NCBI RefSeq assembly: GCF_048544455.1
Contig: NC_133534.1
Location: forward strand, 221,244,292 to 221,308,291
Direction: 5' to 3'
Length of the DNA: 64,000 nt
Origin: Silene latifolia
Lineage: Eukaryota > Streptophyta > Magnoliopsida > Caryophyllales > Caryophyllaceae
In this document: positions 45,688 through 55,504 of the stretch, in pieces
How the letters are laid out: each line of letters opens with the position of its first letter
Position numbering within the stretch: position 1 is the first letter of the stretch
Made by a program: the position numbers and the translations under genes
Notes under the pieces: model-generated
What the model was told of the DNA's origin: nothing
What the model saw: only the letters and a program-made list of their open reading frames with translations
Databases searched by the model: none

Positions 45688-47053
45688 TGTAACACCCCCA
45701 TACTCCAAGTGCCTTACCAGGACCACTCAAGGCATGGAAGTGCTACCATCTCGGTTACCCGAGGCAATGATAATCAAATGACAATGAAGACACATAATTT
45801 AAATAACAAAATAGTTTAAAGTGATTACATGATCAAAACCTAAACCAAAACTGAAATACAAGATTCTCAGACGGTCTACTGCTAAAACTATCAAGCTATA
45901 AAACATCGTCTGACACAGCGGAAGACTTCTAACTGCCACGTGATGACTCATCCAGCCTATCCCATACGCGTCATATATCATACCGCTCAATAATCGCTCA
46001 CCACCCCGAATGGATCACCACAGTTTTAAAACATTAAACGGGGTCAGTACTAATCACACAATTTATATAACCAACAACACAGTAGACAAGCAGCTCAAAC
46101 GGTCACACACGCAATCACACCCACTCCAATCAATCTCCGTCACCGACTGTCCACTGGACCAGCCCTGCCAGTGGGGGACCGCAGCCGTATCCACCAAATC
46201 CCCGCTCATCATACCGAGCGATAACCCTGTCCCATTAATGTGCACATCCCCTCCCGTGACGGGTTCCACGGAGGGCGGAACTAGGGCGTGAAGCCACTCC
46301 CGCAAGTGACTCCACTTAGCCGAGAACGCATCTCGAGAACCAGAGACAAACAATCACAGCCATTAAGCAGCAAATCAAACCAACAACCGTCACAATACGA
46401 ATACGATAATATTCAACAATCACACAACACCAACAATGCATTATGGGACTACTACTGAGTAGGGAAACCCTACCTGGAACAACAACACAATCAGACGGTC
46501 TCAACAGCTGTATCAAAATTCCTCTTCTACGAATCCTCCTCCTAACATATAATCACATAATTACTAACAATCACAAAACTGACACAAATCCCCAATTCCC
46601 AAAATTAGGGTTTAAAAAAAGTTAACTAAATACTATAAAATTGGTATGTAGATCTTACCCTTGACGCAAGGAACACTATGATGCAAAGAACAAGATGATC
46701 CGACACTCCTAACCTTGGGGATTTGCCAACAACGCGACGAGAGAGAACTACGTAACTCCTTTTTCTTTTGAAAGGTTTAGAAAGGTTAAAAATGATGAAA
46801 TAAACTGACAGAAACCTTTTATATCAAACTCGCGTTATTATCAAAACCCGTCAAAACAACCCCGTAAAACACACTTACTCGATCGAGTAACTAACGTACT
46901 CGATCGAGTGCCGCTTACTCGATCGAGTACCAAGGCTACTCGATCGAGTACCCAACATGTCAGAAACTATTTTAAAACGCAAAACACACTTACTCGACTG
47001 ATTAAGGCCCACTCGATAGAGTCCCCAGAGACTCATAAAACCGTGGTATTACA
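45688..47053 (-). repeat. 5' LTR of the LARD-like element (1366 bp)
   Basis: Intact mate of the interrupted LTR, with the same termini. It includes four ACTCGATCGAGT palindromes at ~46876-46948. Confidence 0.9.
46876..46948. repeat. array of ACTCGATCGAGT palindromes
   Basis: Four copies of a 12-bp perfect palindrome (TACTCGATCGAGTA and variants) spaced ~20-25 bp apart inside the LTR. The other LTR has three at ~41883-41935; the missing one is the AAGGCTACTCGATCGAGTAC unit. Confidence 0.85.
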
Positions 47054-47540
47054 TTGTCATCCGCAAAAGTGAGAAAATGAATTTTCTCCACCCCGGATCC
47101 AATTCTAATACCAATATCACTAGAGGTAACATCACTATTTTTTTGTAGATATGTTGTTGAAATCTCGGCGCACATAATAAATATATATGGCGAAAGTGGG
47201 TCTCCTTGTCAAATACCTCGAGTGGGTCTAAAAACATCTCCCGGTGTTCTATTTACTAACACTGAGTAAGAAACATTGTTTATACATGCCATAATCCATG
47301 AAATCCACTTAGCATTGAAACCCATTTGCTTAAAAGTTTCCTCGATAAAATCCCATTATAGTCTGTCGTATGCTTTCTCCATATCAAGTTTGATTGCAAT
47401 CTAACCTCCTTTGCCTTTTTTACGTTTAAAGGAGTTGAAAATCTCGTGTGCTAAAAGAATATTATCTTAAATGAACCGATTAGGTGTAAAAGCACCTTAA
47501 AAGAATATTATCGTCTTCGAAGTGTCTTGCATAAGAATAT
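47054..47540 (-). pseudogene. LINE reverse transcriptase, central part up to FADD
   Basis: Minus-strand frames show KLDMEKAYDRL near 47390, TPGDVFRPTRGI with a stop in place of the next residue, then QGDPLSPYIFIMCAE, and the catalytic FADD at 47056-47070. These are the RT core motifs of plant L1 LINEs. The sequence ends at the LTR-element border at 47054. Confidence 0.85.
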
Positions 47541-47581
47541 GACCTTTATATTCTTTTTAATAATTTTTGGGCTAATTCATA

Positions 47582-47771
47582 CTCCCTCATATTCTCTATA
47601 TTCTTCTACATATTCTCTATATTCTTCTACATTACTTTTTGAAAGTAAGAGAAAAAAATGTGTGGTCATAACTTATTATAACCACAAAAGATAGACAATT
47701 AAGGAAAGTGGAAGATCTTTGTGAATTTGCCGTTTTAGGAAATGTGGAAGATCTTATAGAATAGAAAGGAG
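47582..47771. mobile_element. Stowaway-like MITE, ~190 bp
   Basis: Left end CTCCCTCATATTCTCTATA and right end TATAGAATAGAAAGGAG are imperfect inverted repeats flanked by TA (47580-47581, 47772-47773). Confidence 0.6.
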
Positions 47772-47773
47772 TA

Positions 47774-48313
47774 CAATAATTCAGGCTATTATTGTACTAG
47801 TTTGAAAGTCCTTACAATGTACGGAGTATAATCTAAAAAGCAAAGTTATACATAAATACACATTGTTAAATAGTTGGTTCGAAATTCATTTCTAAAAATG
47901 ATTTAACTCTAATCTAATTATAAGTAAAGTCACAGCCTCATGTAACTATTTTTGGGATACCAAAGATATATTAACTTAGTGTTAATTTGTGAAATTGTAA
48001 TATATTGTTATAATGAAAAAGTGAATTACATTTTAACAATTTCACATTAGTCTATAATAAAACAAAAAAAAACCGTAAAAAAATGAAAGATTAACATTTA
48101 TACTTAACAATTATACTTAAAGTTTGAAAGAAAAGAAAGGTACTCTATAGATTTATATAAGACTAATGATATGTTAGTTATCTAATAACCATGCTTTAGA
48201 AAGAAAAACATATTATAAATCACTAAAATCGAAATAGGAAAATATATACACTTAAACACATGTGTGAAAGTAAGAAAACTAAAATAAGTCATTAATTCAA
48301 CACAAATTCTCAG
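47774..48313. other. AT-rich intergenic sequence
   Basis: No gene or repeat recognised apart from short A/T runs. Confidence 0.5.
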
Positions 48314-48484
48314 TATAGACGGACACTATCCGTTTATAGCTATAGACGGATAGTGTCCCTCTCACAAATGAAAGTGGGTAGTGCAAGTGGATGAGAAATG
48401 AATACCCCCACTTGTCCTCCCACTTTAATTTTGTGAGAGGGCCACTATCCGTCTATAGCTATAGACAGATAGTGACCGTCTATA
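48314..48484. mobile_element. palindromic MITE, ~171 bp with ~55 bp inverted ends
   Basis: The left end TATAGACGGACACTATCCG and right end CGGTCACTATCTGTCTATA (reverse complement) extend to about 55 bp each. The inner part GGATAGTGTCCCTCTCACAA pairs with TTGTGAGAGGGCCACTATCC. The arms each contain an inner palindrome CTATAGCTATAG. No coding capacity. Confidence 0.8.
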
Positions 48485-48605
48485 ATGAGACACACTGTTA
48501 ATTCAAGCATATGTGTAATCACACAGTGAATTATGAACCTTATGTTTTAAACAAAACTATCACCAAGCTAAATTATTGTTTTTATATGTTTAAAGTTAAT
48601 TGATA

Positions 48606-48810
48606 CTCCCTTCGATTCTTTGAAATTATCTCGTATTCTTTTTTTTCGCCTATTCACTAGAATTGCCCCATTTTCTTTTTAAGGATGTTTTTGTTTACAA
48701 AAATCACCCTACTTTATTGGTGAGACCTACCACCCACTCACAAGTCATAACTTCAATCCTTGGGTAAAAAAACAAATTGGGGTATGTATTTCTAAAGAAT
48801 CGAAAGGGAG
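48606..48810. mobile_element. Stowaway-like MITE, 205 bp
   Basis: Left end CTCCCTTCGATTCTTTGA, right end CTAAAGAATCGAAAGGGAG, flanked by TA (48604-48605, 48811-48812). Confidence 0.8.
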
Positions 48811-49663
48811 TAAATAAAGTATACTCTAAGAACCTAAAGTATATAATAATTAATGTAGCTTTAAAGATCCGAAGTATAAAAGTTAATCATTAAGGAATCA
48901 AAATATCAAAAGTTAATCATTAAGGATTATTTAAAGTATCAAAATTTAATCATTAAGGACCTAAGAATAAACTTAATTACATCGTATCTTTGCTGCAAAC
49001 CATTAACTTAAAAAAAGCATTTACTTTATTAAAGCAAAAACCAATATACCAAGAAAAGATGATGCGTCAAGCTGTCACGGTTCCCCCGTATAAAATACAT
49101 ATACATACGTAATACACTAATACCTATACGGAGTAAAAACTATTAGTAGTCCAATTAGGTAACCATCCACTAATTCACTATCTCATTTATAACCTCCCAC
49201 AATTTAATGAAATTCTTACTTTCTACCAAAAAAAAATCAAACATGTTTGCGTTCTGACCTGGACAGACCATTGGGACACGAGCTCCTAGGTGAGGCAAGG
49301 GGCTTTTATCTCAGGCCAAAACTCGATTTTGGCTCAAACATTCCGTGTTTTGAATCGTGTTATGCATGATTTATGTTTATAAAGTCATGAAAAAAAGTGA
49401 AAACATGAAACTTAAAGAGTTTGTTACACTCTCATACTTACATGTTCGGTTGCTTGATGAAATCGACAAAGTGTTAAACTTGTGAGTCGGCAAACCGTTT
49501 TGTAAGAAAAGAGTGTTGCTTTGTTTTGGTGTTGATTAGTGTTGAGTTGGTCGAATGGGTCGGTCGAATGCACGACGACGGTACCAAAAAAATGTGTAAG
49601 GCTTTTGTTCTCGATCGGTAGGTCAAAAACACGTGTCGATTTGTTGACTTAAGAAGTCGAGGT
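48811..49663. other. intergenic sequence left of the degenerate LTR-element fragment
   Basis: A ~30 bp word (AAAGTATCAAAAGTTAATCATTAAGGA, in variants) recurs three times at ~48835-48965. The rest, to 49663, may be the 3' part of the element that carries the next reading frame. No gene supported. Confidence 0.4.
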
Positions 49664-50100
49664 CTAGAATTTTAAGGGAGAAAAGAAGGGTCGGACTCTC
49701 GCGTAGTTGTAAATGGGGGTGCAAGGAGCCCCCTCATCATTTACATTCTCCTCAAACTTCATATTTACTAACTTCTTAGCCAAATGAGGATCACAACCAA
49801 CATCCTCAAGAACCACAACTTTTCCAACTTCTACCTCAACCACCTCACAAATCATTCCTTGTTGATCGTCTTTCTCAAACACCCCACTCAACGACTCCTC
49901 AAAGGTCAATTTCGAATAAGAGTCACTATGAATCACGGAATTGTCCCCAAGGTGTGAAACATCAACTTTGCTACAAGGAATGTCAATAGGAAGCCCAACG
50001 AGCGGTGAGGCCAAAAAAATTTCCAAGTCACACTTATCATCTTCGCCATCAAAGAAATCGTCATCTTCAAATTGAGACTCATCTAGAGCATGGACAAACC
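49664..50100 (-). pseudogene. acidic reading frame of unknown family, probably element-derived
   Basis: Open on the minus strand from ~50100 down to the stop at 49664. The upstream half has no ATG at its left limit and includes a very acidic run (DESQFEDDDFFDGEDDKCDL). It continues with LEIFLASPLVGLPID and ends NYARVRPFFSPLKF. An internal ATG at 50026 is possible. No known domain is recognised. A degenerate tRNA-Asp-like primer site lies upstream at 50712-50730 on the same strand, so it may be a non-standard product of an Athila-like LTR element, or a captured gene piece. Confidence 0.4.
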
Positions 50101-50389
50101 ATTAAATACCACATGAAAAAGCTCCCAAGTTCGATAATAATACCGACATCTAGAGACATACTCACCCAACCTATCAAAATACATGTAAAATGGTTCATCC
50201 TTAAATTGAAAAAAAAATAAGAGAAACCATTAAATCAAACAAGTAAGCAATAAAGACTAGTTAAACGAACCCTATTATTTATAAAAACTAGCTACACTAC
50301 AAAGCACACAAAAACACTAACAAAACATTTGTAAATAGGCAAACACAACTACTCTAAAACACAAATAAAAACACTAACAAAACAGTTAC

Positions 50390-50704
50390 TATAACACCCT
50401 GTCCCAAACCGGGTCAGGAGCGGTTACTTATGATAACTTACCAGGTTGTGTACATGGCCCACATATCAACACGGGTCCTTTATAGCGCATTTTGTCCTCA
50501 CTCATGCGCATCCCGGGAACCTTCCTAGGAGGCCACCCATCCTAAGGCTACTCCCAGCCAAGCACGCTTAACTGTGGAGTTCTTTTGCATGGATGACCAT
50601 AAAAGAAAGTGCACTTTGTTGATATGAGTAGTACTTTTAATTCCTTTAATGACTAGTCATTTAAGTCTATCACAAGACCTCTTCAATTAACGTAGGGTGT
50701 TACA
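50390..50704 (-). mobile_element. solo LTR of a Cassandra TRIM element (5S rRNA-like core)
   Basis: 315 bp, reading TGTAACACCC ... GGGTGTTATA on the minus strand, with flanks GTTAC (50385-50389) and ATTAC (50705-50709), a near-perfect 5 bp duplication. Its middle (~50510-50585) resembles plant 5S rRNA including the internal promoter region: ACTCCACAGTTAAGCGTGCT then GGATGGGTGGCCTCC. Cassandra LTRs are known to carry 5S sequence. It is not a functional 5S gene: only the 3' two-thirds match, with changes. Confidence 0.85.
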
Positions 50705-50711
50705 ATTACCT

Positions 50712-50730
50712 TCCCTGGCAACGACGCTAA
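50712..50730 (-). promoter_or_regulatory. degenerate primer binding site, tRNA-Asp-like
   Basis: The minus strand reads TTAGCGTCGTTGCCAGGGA, close to the TGGCGCCGTTGCCGGGGA site of Athila-type elements. The LTR would then lie at higher coordinates. Confidence 0.45.
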
Positions 50731-51773
50731 AATTTGACTCTCTAAAAACATCGCTATTAAAACCGTCAAATTAACTATTTATAACCTCATTAATTTCCTA
50801 CTAATTAAACTAAAGTAGAGTGAAAAGCAAGGTTCGTACCAGAAAGAAAGGAGGATTTGTAATCGGTTTCCAAGATGTGTAATTAAAATAATTACAATAA
50901 AATAACAAGACAATTATGAGGGGGGGGGAGTTGGTTTGATTTAAGTGACAAAACTTAACCCAACCCAAATTAGTGAACCACTTATAGTTGATCATAGACA
51001 CAATCAATTCCCCAATTAATTATTATTACCCTATTAGAAAGATAAATCTCCTAAACCTCCTTAATAGTGATTAATGACAATGAAAACACACTTAATCATC
51101 AACCCAACTCATTAATTTCCAAGTAGAAATCACATACATTGGTTTACTTAACAAGAAGATAAAAGCATTAGAGATTCAATAAGGGTAATTAGACACAATG
51201 AACACAATTAATGCCTAAAGTATATCAACTTGTGCTACAGCACGGTAATTTTATAAAGGTTAATTCTAGTGATTTAGTGTATTAATATTATTTTAATAAA
51301 TTGAATATGAATTTAATTTAATTTAAATGTACTTTTATATATAAAACGTAACCATAAGAAATATTCCACATATGGAGGCATAGTGATTGACGGCAATATT
51401 ATTATTCGTAATTGTGTAGAATATTGTAGTAGAAATATTCCATATATCGGTTGACTAAAATATTTTGAATACAATATATTAGAAGGGAATATTCTAAAAG
51501 CGAATATTCCGTATGAGGGGAAAAATTAGAGGGAAACTTGAGCGGGAATAACACAGATGTGTTATTCTTTTAGTCTATAGGGGATTACAAGTTAACCTCT
51601 TTCTTGTAGATCAAGTTAGGAGGAAATCACACTCACTAATCCCAATGTCGCTTTTTTATACTTAAAATATGCTAAATAGATAGTAGAAATACGAGCCTAT
51701 CAATTATTCTGTTTTTTATAGTGTGATGATGGAGTGATACTCCTTTTTTATACTTGGGCTTTGTTTTTATATA
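50731..51773. other. AT-rich sequence, possibly an old LTR
   Basis: Follows the degenerate primer site. It contains repeated GAATATTC words around 51410-51510. No gene; LTR borders not resolved. Confidence 0.35.
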
Positions 51774-51963
51774 CTCCCTTCTATTCTAAACAACTCTCCC
51801 TATTTCCTTTTTCATCTATTCACAATACTCTCCCTATTTCCTTATTTGACAAATTTTTATACTTATTTTAATCACCTCACCCCAGAACAATAGCCCACAA
51901 TACTCATACTTTATCTTATTTTAATCACTTTACCCCACAACAATACTTATTTTAATCACACAA
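51774..51963. mobile_element. left half of a Stowaway-like MITE cut by Tat copy B
   Basis: Begins TA-CTCCCTTCTATTCTAAAC like other MITEs here. It contains two or three copies of CTTATTTTAATCAC...CCCCACAACAATA and stops at the LTR border 51964 without a right end. Confidence 0.5.
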
Positions 51964-52682
51964 TGTGGACAACGGGGGGCCCACGGGGGCGCTTGGGAGG
52001 AAAAGAACAAGCGTTTGCATTTTTGTTGGAGTCGCCACCAATTTTTATGGGAAATTGGAACCGTTCGAATACCTCGTGCCATGTCTAGACACAAAGTAAA
52101 GACATGAACACTAAGCAATCGTTACCCTTAGCATTCTATGTCTAGAATGACTCTCGTGGATGCCAATGAACACGGATGTTCACAGAGATCTGGAGTAAGG
52201 GGTGAGGGTACGTATTAGGAAGCTCTTTTGATCGAACACCTAATCCCGCCCGCCTCGATAGCGGCCTCTACTAATGATTAGGGACATCATCTATACTCGA
52301 TATATCGTCGATTATATGCATGCAATGCAACATCCAAGTTTTAATCCTATCATGTGAAGAATTAACTAAGTCGGTTGACACGTAATTAGCAAACAATTGG
52401 GTCGAAGTAGGATTTAATGTTCAATTACATGTTAGAACATACAAATAATATAAAATTCAATGATAAATGCAATAAGAAAATTATGATAATAAAAAATTAC
52501 AATAATTACATCGGATTAGGCGATTTATGTCGAAAATACCTTTAAAACGGATAATTTTGAGAAAAAGAATAAAAGAATGAATCAACGAACAAGTCAGAAG
52601 GTGATAATACGGCTAATAGTCAATTATACGTAAGCTAATTAAACTAGGTCAAGCAACAACGGAGTTCAGAGACAGAACTCAA

Positions 52683-52752
52683 CCTGGAACAGGCGCAGAG
52701 GGACTGCGCCCTTTGGAAGAGGCGCAATAGTTGCTGCGTCTGTTCCAAGGGT
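52683..52752. repeat. GCGCAGCA palindromic unit pair, locus e (copy B)
   Basis: CTGGAACAGGCGCAGAGGGA and GGAAGAGGCGCAATAGTTGC, matching 10796-10862 of copy A in reverse complement. Confidence 0.7.
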
Positions 52753-53274
52753 GAGTTCTGGCTGTGAAGCCGGAACTGCAAATCGTTAATATTAATTGGT
52801 GAATTTAAATGATTAATTATGATAACTAACTCAGATGAAAGTGATTAACAGGTTATTTACATATGATTAAGGTCATAAAAGCAATAAAACATGGATGAGA
52901 CGGATGCAAACGAATTATTTACATGAACGAATGATTGATTAGTGACATGGGTGAACTAAATAGGTTAAACATGACGGATTAATGAAAAATTAATGACGAA
53001 TATGGATGAAAATATATCAAAGATCGAATTCCAGAAACTCAATATGAACGAATTGAATTCCTACAACCCGGATTGAATTTAATGACGAAAACCCGCAAAT
53101 ATGAGATTATAAGGGATTTAAGTCGGATTTAATGGTGAATTAAACGTGTGAATGATGAATAGTAATATACAGGTGAAATTAATACGCTATCATATCAAAG
53201 AATTAGCAAGAAACAAACGAAAACAAACAAAGACGAACGAATTACAGAGGACGAAGGAAGAAGAAAGGAAGCGA

Positions 53275-53352
53275 GGCTGCGGCGGCCTCACGAAGAGGCG
53301 CAGATGAATCGCGCGCTCCTTCGAAGAGGCGCAGCAGTTGCTGCGTCCTTTC
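53275..53352. repeat. GCGCAGCA palindromic units, locus d (copy B)
   Basis: GAAGAGGCGCAGATGAATCG and GAAGAGGCGCAGCAGTTGCT, matching 10170-10262. Confidence 0.7.
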
Positions 53353-53805
53353 TCGACGGTTTGTCTTCTGGAAATCCGTAAAAAGAGGTTTTAAAGCACA
53401 GTTTTATAAATCGGTTTTAAGAGGTATTTTCGACGTAAACCTTACATTAGTGATACAAAAAAAGGTAAATAACAATAAAAAAAGAGAGATTTACACCCTC
53501 AGACTTACATGTTTGACGAAATGAAAAGGACTAAGTTATCGATTAGCGATGCTCGACTCGAACTATAATGCAAATATGAAAGTGCCCTCGTAAGAGGAAA
53601 ACGATTAGATTAATTAAGTTGATTGATTGTGGAGTTGGTCAAATTGGTCGGTCATGCAAACGAGGCTGGTACGCAGAAGGATCCGAGCTTACGTGGTAGT
53701 ATGTTCAAGCACGTAGACGCCAAAAAGTAAGAACAAAGGTCTAGAATGCAAAGGGAGAAGAGAAGGGCGGACACTCGCGTGAGAAATATGAGGAGCGAAG
53801 GCTCC

Positions 53806-53813
53806 TATTTATA
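53806..53813 (-). promoter_or_regulatory. LTR TATA box (copy B)
   Basis: TATTTATA on the plus strand inside CCTATTTATACTAATCACG. Same place and context as 9724-9731 in copy A. Confidence 0.65.
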
Positions 53814-53907
53814 CTAATCACGTGAAGGAATTAGGGTTTCGGAGAGTCTTTGGAAGTGAATCTCGGAAAGATATGAAAAAAGATACGAAAAACACGCAGA
53901 AAAGGAC

Positions 53908-53972
53908 CTGGGAAGAGGCGCAGCAGTCACTGCGTCTCTTGGAAGAGGCGCAGCACCTGCTGCGTCTGTTCC
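53908..53972. repeat. GCGCAGCA palindromic unit pair, locus c (copy B)
   Basis: GGAAGAGGCGCAGCAGTCAC and GGAAGAGGCGCAGCACCTGC, each followed by TGCGTCT. Upstream of the LTR TATA box as in copy A. Confidence 0.75.
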
Positions 53973-54392
53973 CAAGTGGTTTCCTCCTGCGGAAGAAAGA
54001 TTTCTGTGTTTGAGTTATAGAAGGACGGAATAATTCGGTTTTCCTTAATATCTTGTGTGAATATTACGGGAAATTGTTTACCAAAGGATAAAGATTGTGA
54101 AATATTTATAAAATATGGAATAGAAATATCCAGGAACATTCGAACATTTCGACTCGGGATTTAATAGTTATCAGAAAATGAAGACGGTTTTAGGCCTGGA
54201 CTCCAAATGTACTCTAATTACTGTCAAAACGACCGTATCGGCACGTAGATAACAACTAAGAGGTAGACATTAGTATTTGAGCAATCACTTGACGATAAAC
54301 TTATGAACTGTCACAAATCGTTCCGCGTAGCAAACATGCGGCCCAATCATCACTGGGTGGTTTGCGAGAGGTGCAGAAATGAGGTATCTACA

Positions 54393-54404
54393 GAGCCCCC
54401 ACTT
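54393..54404 (-). promoter_or_regulatory. polypurine tract of Tat copy B
   Basis: GAGCCCCCACTT on the plus strand, next to the LTR. The following ~45 bp match 15244-15290. Confidence 0.75.
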
Positions 54405-54946
54405 TGACTGAGGCTTGGACAAGGCGAAAGTCAAAGTATAGCCGTCAGGTCAATCGAAGATTACAACCTGACGACTATGGCGATGCGAGGCGGCTCAAGG
54501 GGTCTGAGCCAAGGACCTGTCGTCGGGAATATTTTAGAGTCTGTCGACTATCGGGGAGGGTCGTTTAAAGTCCATTAGACTACGTAAGGAGGCTCTCCAG
54601 CCATAAGAAGTGACCATACCCGAGACTTCTTCTCGAGATGTTTCCGGAGTTGCGTAGGAGCTAAGGGTAAGACCTAAAAGATATATAAGGATTGTGTTAG
54701 GGTGTGGGACCCTAAAGGAAAGCATCGTCGGGAAGGAGGCCCGAGTATAAGTTCAACTTAAGGGTAAATGAGGCTTGAGTACAGGAACTCCATTGGTTCG
54801 GGAATTTACGGAGAACGACAACTTCGTCGCGCTCCGAGGGGAAACAAGAAATATTGTGAGCAGCAGGACACGGGCGGGAACTGCTGGGAGAAATCTGCTC
54901 GTGTTCAGCTTCGAACAAACTTCGGAAAAGATAGGGGTTGATGTTG

Positions 54947-55061
54947 ATCTCCATGTCTCGAGAGGGAAAGTCTATCCGCTTACTCTCGTTGGGGAACATA
55001 ATCGGGAATTAATCTCCATGTCTCGAGAGGGAAAGTCTATCCGCTTACTCTCGTTGGGGAA
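54947..55061 (-). repeat. two-copy 50 bp direct repeat, 65 bp offset (copy B)
   Basis: ATCTCCATGTCTCGAGAGGG... at 54947-54996 and 55012-55061, the counterpart of 8471-8585. Confidence 0.85.
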
Positions 55062-55225
55062 AAAATAATGAAGGCGTGTCGAAACACCTGTGAAGGAATA
55101 TCTGCTCGTTGCGACAAGCAAGGGTCTTGGAAGCAATAAATAACGTGTAATAGTCTGCTGCTAGCTTAGAAATGCGGGCCAGAATGAAAGATAATCGCCA
55201 CACGGACCAAAAGAATAAAACAGCA

Positions 55226-55372
55226 TCGGGGAAGAGGCGCACCAAAGATGGGCCCACAAATAACGAACTCATAACGAATTTTTGAAAACTCGTATGGAGG
55301 GAACACAAGGAAGAGGCGCAGCAAGAGCTGCGTCTCTTGGAATAGGCGCAGCGCCTGCTGCGTCTGTTCCCC
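55226..55372. repeat. GCGCAGCA palindromic units, locus b (copy B)
   Basis: GGGGAAGAGGCGCACC at ~55229, then GGAAGAGGCGCAGCAAGAGC and AGGCGCAGCGCCTGCTGCG at 55309-55368. The last unit ends about 135 bp before the ATG of the PMD gene. Confidence 0.75.
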
Positions 55373-55504
55373 AAAGCGTTTTTTCTGCGTAAAAGCACGA
55401 TAAACAGAGGGGTTGTGTTCATTTGTTCGAAACATAAATCCTCTCTTTCTCTCTCAAATCTTAACCATTTTCGCCAAGTTTTGATCCAAAAGCTTGCATT
55501 AATC

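Larger units (their letters stand above)
39079..47053 (-). mobile_element. large non-autonomous LTR element (LARD-like)
   Basis: LTRs at 39079-42038 (contains a further insertion) and 45688-47053. A primer binding site complementary to initiator tRNA-Met sits beside the right LTR, which sets the orientation as minus. The flanks are GTGTC (39074-39078) and TTGTC (47054-47058), a 5 bp duplication with one mismatch. The 3.6 kb interior has no gag or pol signature. The terminal block before the 3' LTR (GGGGACGAAGTTC...AAGGAGGGAAG) is of Tekay chromovirus type, so mobilisation by such an element is likely (inference). Confidence 0.85.
37028..47540 (-). mobile_element. 5'-truncated plant L1-type LINE, split by an LTR element
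   Basis: LINE sequence is present at 37028-39078 and 47054-47540. The 3' end (low coordinate) has a 29-base T run on the plus strand, i.e. a poly(A) tail, next to AACCTTTATACTC. The other border has GACCTTTATATTC (47541-47553), a 13 bp target duplication with two mismatches. Domains on the minus strand: central RT (47540-47054), rest of RT (39078-~38440), zinc-binding region (~38430-37560), RNase H (~37560-37120). The endonuclease and ORF1 are absent, so the copy was 5'-truncated on insertion. Confidence 0.85.
51964..54392 (-). repeat. 3' LTR of Tat copy B (2429 bp)
   Basis: The plus strand starts TGTGGACAACG and ends GGTATCTACA. It contains the TATA box at 53806-53813 (minus) and three palindromic-unit loci. 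Confidence 0.88.

Noticed and set aside
50510-50585. A 5S rRNA gene
   Set aside because: Only part of 5S matches, with changes, and it lies inside an LTR with a target duplication, as in Cassandra.
53822-54139. Open frames on both strands near 54000
   Set aside because: They lie in the LTR over the palindromic units and mirror those at 9366-9715 in copy A; no coding evidence.
9145-54392. 9145-11579 and 51964-54392 as the two LTRs of one giant element
   Set aside because: They are in opposite orientation and each is followed inward by its own polypurine tract side and flanks; they belong to two copies.
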